The notes under the pieces are model-generated. The model searched no databases. It was not told the origin of the DNA and was given only the letters and a program-made list of their open reading frames with translations. Positions 14,024 to 16,047 of a stretch of DNA of 16,047 nt are shown one piece after another (positions within the stretch are counted from its first letter, which is position 1; the number at the start of each line of letters is the position of its first letter). The stretch comes from an uncultured Eubacterium sp. (GTDB lineage Bacteria > Bacillota_A > Clostridia > Lachnospirales > Lachnospiraceae). Where the stretch lies: assembly GCA_948468465.1 (NCBI GenBank), contig CAOKJJ010000113.1, forward strand, positions 1 to 16,047. The letters are read 5' to 3'. The translations under genes and the position numbers were made by a program.

Positions 14024-14188
14024 ATGGGGGATGGAAAAGAAAACAGGGACAATAGGAGAAAGCCGGTAAAAATCGTAGTAAAACCCGTTTACACCGGCAG
14101 TAAAAGCATGGCTGACGTATTCGCTGGCGTGACCCTGGAAAATATCAGACGGAAGATGAATGACAGACAGCCGCTTTCAGGCATCTGA
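14024..14188 (+). CDS. 54-aa small conserved-type protein before the recombinase
   Basis: The ATG 14024 has GGAGG five bases upstream (14014-14018) and opens a frame to TGA 14186-14188. Sequence features: a basic N-terminus (GKENRDNRRKP), then the strand VKIVVKPVYTGSKSMADVFAG, then a helix LENIRRKMN. The beta-helix pattern is compatible with a small DNA-binding or regulatory partner. Short proteins with a TGxKxxxxVF-like motif commonly precede serine recombinases in such elements, as I recall, but I cannot name a family. The recombinase promoter lies directly after it. Confidence 0.6.
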   Translation: MGDGKENRDNRRKPVKIVVKPVYTGSKSMADVFAGVTLENIRRKMNDRQPLSGI

Positions 14189-14215
14189 AAAAATCAGGAA
14201 ATATGTGGAAAAGCC

Positions 14216-14244
14216 TTGAAAGGCGGCAGGGATACCGTTATAAT
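14216..14244 (+). promoter_or_regulatory. Near-consensus promoter of the serine recombinase gene
   Basis: TTGAAA (14216-14221), 17-bp spacer, TATAAT (14239-14244). GGAGGG (14281-14286) precedes the recombinase ATG at 14293 by six bases. The recombinase can therefore be expressed independently of the relaxase operon. Confidence 0.75.
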
Positions 14245-14292
14245 TCTGGTAACTGGACAGCGGGATGCCCTGCATGAAACGGAGGGATTATT

Positions 14293-15927
14293 ATGGCAGG
14301 GCAGGCCACAAAAACAAAATATAAGGCAGCTTTATACTGCAGGCTGTCGCGGGATGACGGGAACGTGCAGGAAAGCTCCAGCATCCAGACGCAGAAGGAG
14401 ATGCTGGCAAGGTACGCAAAAGAGAACGGGATCAGTGAAACACATTATTTTATTGACGATGGTTTTTCCGGCGTGAGCTTTGAACGCCCGGCATTCCAGG
14501 AAATGATCGCGGAGATTGAAAAAGGGAACATTAACTGTGTCATTACAAAGGATTTGTCGCGCCTGGGCAGGAACTACCTGGAAACAGGCGTGTATATTGA
14601 AATGTTCTTCCCGGAGCACCACGTCCGCTACATAGCCATCAATGACGCGGTTGATACGATGGAGCAGGAATCAGCCGATTTCACGCCGTTCCGCAATATC
14701 ATCAATGAACTGTATGCAAAAGATACATCGAAAAAGGTAAAAAGCGCGAAGCGGGCAAGGTTCCTTGACGGGATGTACATTTCGACAAGCGCGCCGTATG
14801 GATATAAAAAAGACCCGGCAGACAGGCACAGGCTCGTTATTGACGAACGGTATGCGCCGACAGTCAGGATGATCTTCTCACTGGCAAAGGACGGCATGGG
14901 GATTCTGCAGATCCGGAATTACATCAACAGCAGGCATATCTTAAGGCCGTCAGCAGTCAACCCGAACGGCTACGGGCGTTATTTTAACGGTGAGGACGAC
15001 CCGAAACGCTACGAATGGAGCAATAACAGTGTGCGCGGGATTCTGAGGAATCCGGTCTATGCAGGGCATCTTGTGATGGGGAAGCGTGTAAGGCCATCTT
15101 TTAAGAGCCATAAGAGTTTCAGCGTGTTGCCGGAAAATTACAAAGTTGTCAGAAACGTACACCAGCCGATTGTTGACCCGGAGGATTTTGAACTGGTACA
15201 GCGCATGATTACGAGCAGGCGGAGTAACAAAAACAAACCGCGCAAACTGGACAACATCTTTGCGGGGCTGATCAAATGTGCCGACTGCGGCTATGCCATG
15301 ACGCTTGCAAAAGCGAACCGCAGCCCGAAAGAGGAAGTCATTGATGAATACGGTTACATGTGTAATAATTATAAGACCTTTGGGAAATCTGTAGACACAA
15401 GCCACTGGATCGAAGCAAGGCAGCTTTACGACTGTGTATTAGGCGATATTAAAAAACACGCTGCACAAGCCCTTGCGGACAATGACGAACTGTGCCGGAA
15501 GCTGGCTGCGCAGATAGGGACTGACAGGGCAAAGCAGACAAAAACACTGGAAAAGGAGCTGCGGGCGAAAAAAACACGGCTTTCAGAAGTAGACAATTTG
15601 TTCCAGTCTCTTTATGAAGATAAGCTGAACGGGAAAATTTCGGAGCGCAACTACCAGATGATGAGCAGGCGGTATGAGGAAGAACAGTCTTCACTGGAAC
15701 AGGCAATCAGTGAGATGGAAAAGCAGCGCGAGGAAAGCGGCAGGGAGAAAAACAATATCGAGCAGTTTGTCAAAACCATTAAAGACTATGCGGGAATTGA
15801 GGAACTGTCTGCTGCACTGCTGAATACGCTGATTGAAAAAGTTACGGTAGGCGAACCGAAAGAGATAGACGGGGAGCGCATACAGGAAGTAAAGATTTAT
15901 TATAAGTTCATAGGGAACATAAGCTAG
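14293..15927 (+). CDS. Large serine recombinase (TnpX/TndX type), 544 aa
   Basis: The start ATG 14293 has a strong GGAGGG site. Resolvase domain at about 10-160 with catalytic Ser19 (YCRLSRDD) and the arginine-rich ITKDLSRLGRNYLE motif (about 93-106). The recombinase domain runs about 175-285 (SAPYGYKK start, WSNNSVRGILRNPVYAGHL near its end). The zinc ribbon uses C329, C332 and C357, with Asp368 where relatives usually have the fourth Cys. A coiled coil spans about 405-500, then the final VTVGEP..IYYKFIG strand. The length is typical of Tn4451 TnpX and Tn5397 TndX relatives, which recombine at GA cores. The deduced att sites here have that core, and the gene ends 62 bp from attR. It should catalyse both integration into the helicase motif VI codons and excision through a circular intermediate. 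Confidence 0.95.
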   Translation: MAGQATKTKYKAALYCRLSRDDGNVQESSSIQTQKEMLARYAKENGISETHYFIDDGFSGVSFERPAFQEMIAEIEKGNINCVITKDLSRLGRNYLETGVYIEMFFPEHHVRYIAINDAVDTMEQESADFTPFRNIINELYAKDTSKKVKSAKRARFLDGMYISTSAPYGYKKDPADRHRLVIDERYAPTVRMIFSLAKDGMGILQIRNYINSRHILRPSAVNPNGYGRYFNGEDDPKRYEWSNNSVRGILRNPVYAGHLVMGKRVRPSFKSHKSFSVLPENYKVVRNVHQPIVDPEDFELVQRMITSRRSNKNKPRKLDNIFAGLIKCADCGYAMTLAKANRSPKEEVIDEYGYMCNNYKTFGKSVDTSHWIEARQLYDCVLGDIKKHAAQALADNDELCRKLAAQIGTDRAKQTKTLEKELRAKKTRLSEVDNLFQSLYEDKLNGKISERNYQMMSRRYEEEQSSLEQAISEMEKQREESGREKNNIEQFVKTIKDYAGIEELSAALLNTLIEKVTVGEPKEIDGERIQEVKIYYKFIGNIS

Positions 15928-15988
15928 GAAGGACATATTTTGTCGGTAAAACGGGGCATTCCCGTATGTACCGCTGAGTATGTCCTTC
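15928..15988. repeat. 10-bp inverted repeat between the recombinase stop and attR
   Basis: GAAGGACATA (15928-15937) directly follows the TAG stop and is perfectly inverted as TATGTCCTTC (15979-15988), the outermost bases of the element. Between them ACGGG/CCCGT (15950-15964) forms a small hairpin, and its GGGCATTCC core recurs at 3563-3571 near the left end. These are likely recombinase-binding arms. Confidence 0.65.
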
Positions 15989-16000
15989 TGACATTGAACA
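15972..16000 (+). other. attR of the integrative element
   Basis: The element right end CGCTGAGTATGTCCTTCT (15972-15989) is followed by the GA core (15990-15991) and then helicase codons CATTGAACAG. The right end is an imperfect inverted copy of the left end at 3521-3538 (13 of 18). Confidence 0.85.
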
Positions 16001-16047
16001 GCAGGAGGGGCGTATTCTCCGCCAGGGCAACCTCAATCCGAAAGTGA
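15990..16047 (+). pseudogene. Continuation of the interrupted helicase gene (motif VI)
   Basis: From the GA core the sequence encodes (A)DIEQQEGRILRQGNLNPKV, which is helicase motif VI (QxxGRxxRQG) and follows PWRPA of the left fragment without loss or gain of a base. It has no start signal of its own here and runs off the window end. It holds the arginines needed for ATP hydrolysis, so neither half alone should be an active helicase. Confidence 0.85.

Larger units (their letters stand above)
3519..15991 (+). mobile_element. Integrative mobilizable element, 12,471 bp, inserted in the helicase gene
   Basis: The element is bounded by a duplicated GA (3519-3520 and 15990-15991). Removing everything between, plus one GA, fuses codon GCG to GAC-ATT-GAA and restores helicase motif VI in frame. 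The ends carry an imperfect 18-bp inverted repeat (3521-3538 versus the complement of 15972-15989, 13 of 18 identical). A large serine recombinase gene ends 62 bp from the right boundary, and a MobA/MobL relaxase with an oriT-like palindrome lies inside. No conjugation (type IV secretion) genes are present, so it should be mobilizable rather than self-transmissible. A GA core is the known choice of TnpX (Tn4451) and TndX (Tn5397) type recombinases. An AT-rich cargo island occupies the left-middle part. Confidence 0.9.

Overview
The window looks like DNA from a gut-type Firmicute, most likely a Clostridia/Lachnospiraceae member. The basis is strong AGGAGG-like ribosome sites, sigma-A type promoters, and recognisable families typical of integrative elements in that group: a methylase-helicase of conjugative elements, a MobA/MobL relaxase, a large serine recombinase, and PD-(D/E)XK transposase-like and DUF6076-like proteins. 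No tRNA, rRNA or CRISPR array was seen.

Layout. (1) Positions 54-3520 hold most of a very large N6-adenine methylase / SNF2-type helicase gene of a host conjugative element. (2) This gene is cut inside helicase motif VI by a 12,471-bp integrative mobilizable element (IME), about 3519-15991. The missing end of the gene resumes in frame at 15990-16047. Joining the two halves through the shared GA dinucleotide restores PWRPADIEQQEGRILRQGN, so both att junctions can be placed to the base. (3) The IME begins with a PD-(D/E)XK nuclease-transposase gene (3755-4552). (4) Next comes a visibly AT-rich cargo island, about 4600-9170. Its minus-strand operon encodes a PadR regulator, a one-TM HAAS-like protein and a secreted protein. 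Its plus-strand unit, transcribed divergently from the PadR operon, encodes a second secreted protein, an ABC ATPase, an ABC-2 permease and a decayed third component. (5) From about 9190 to the end is the mobility backbone: a zinc-ribbon DUF6076-like protein, a small HTH protein, accessory mobilization proteins, a hairpin-rich oriT-like region, a MobA/MobL relaxase, a 54-aa protein and the large serine recombinase, followed directly by attR.

How it may work together. The recombinase would integrate and excise the element at the GA core. The relaxase and oriT would let it use the transfer machinery of the very conjugative element it sits in. The cargo resembles a bacteriocin-like or surface-stress module: small secreted proteins, a dedicated ABC exporter/immunity pump and a PadR switch. 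I do not recognise either secreted family functionally, so this role is inference.

The most unusual signals are a 16-bp inverted repeat joining the 5' leader of the secreted-protein gene to its own terminator, which looks like a possible long-range antitermination device for the ABC genes; a 59-codon frame in that leader that lost its start codon, explicable by one missing base; a 29-bp perfect palindrome with a nested GNRA hairpin before the relaxase; a run of five consecutive hairpins over the stop codon of an accessory gene; and a second probable breakpoint at the extreme left edge, also at a GA within the same methylase-helicase gene.
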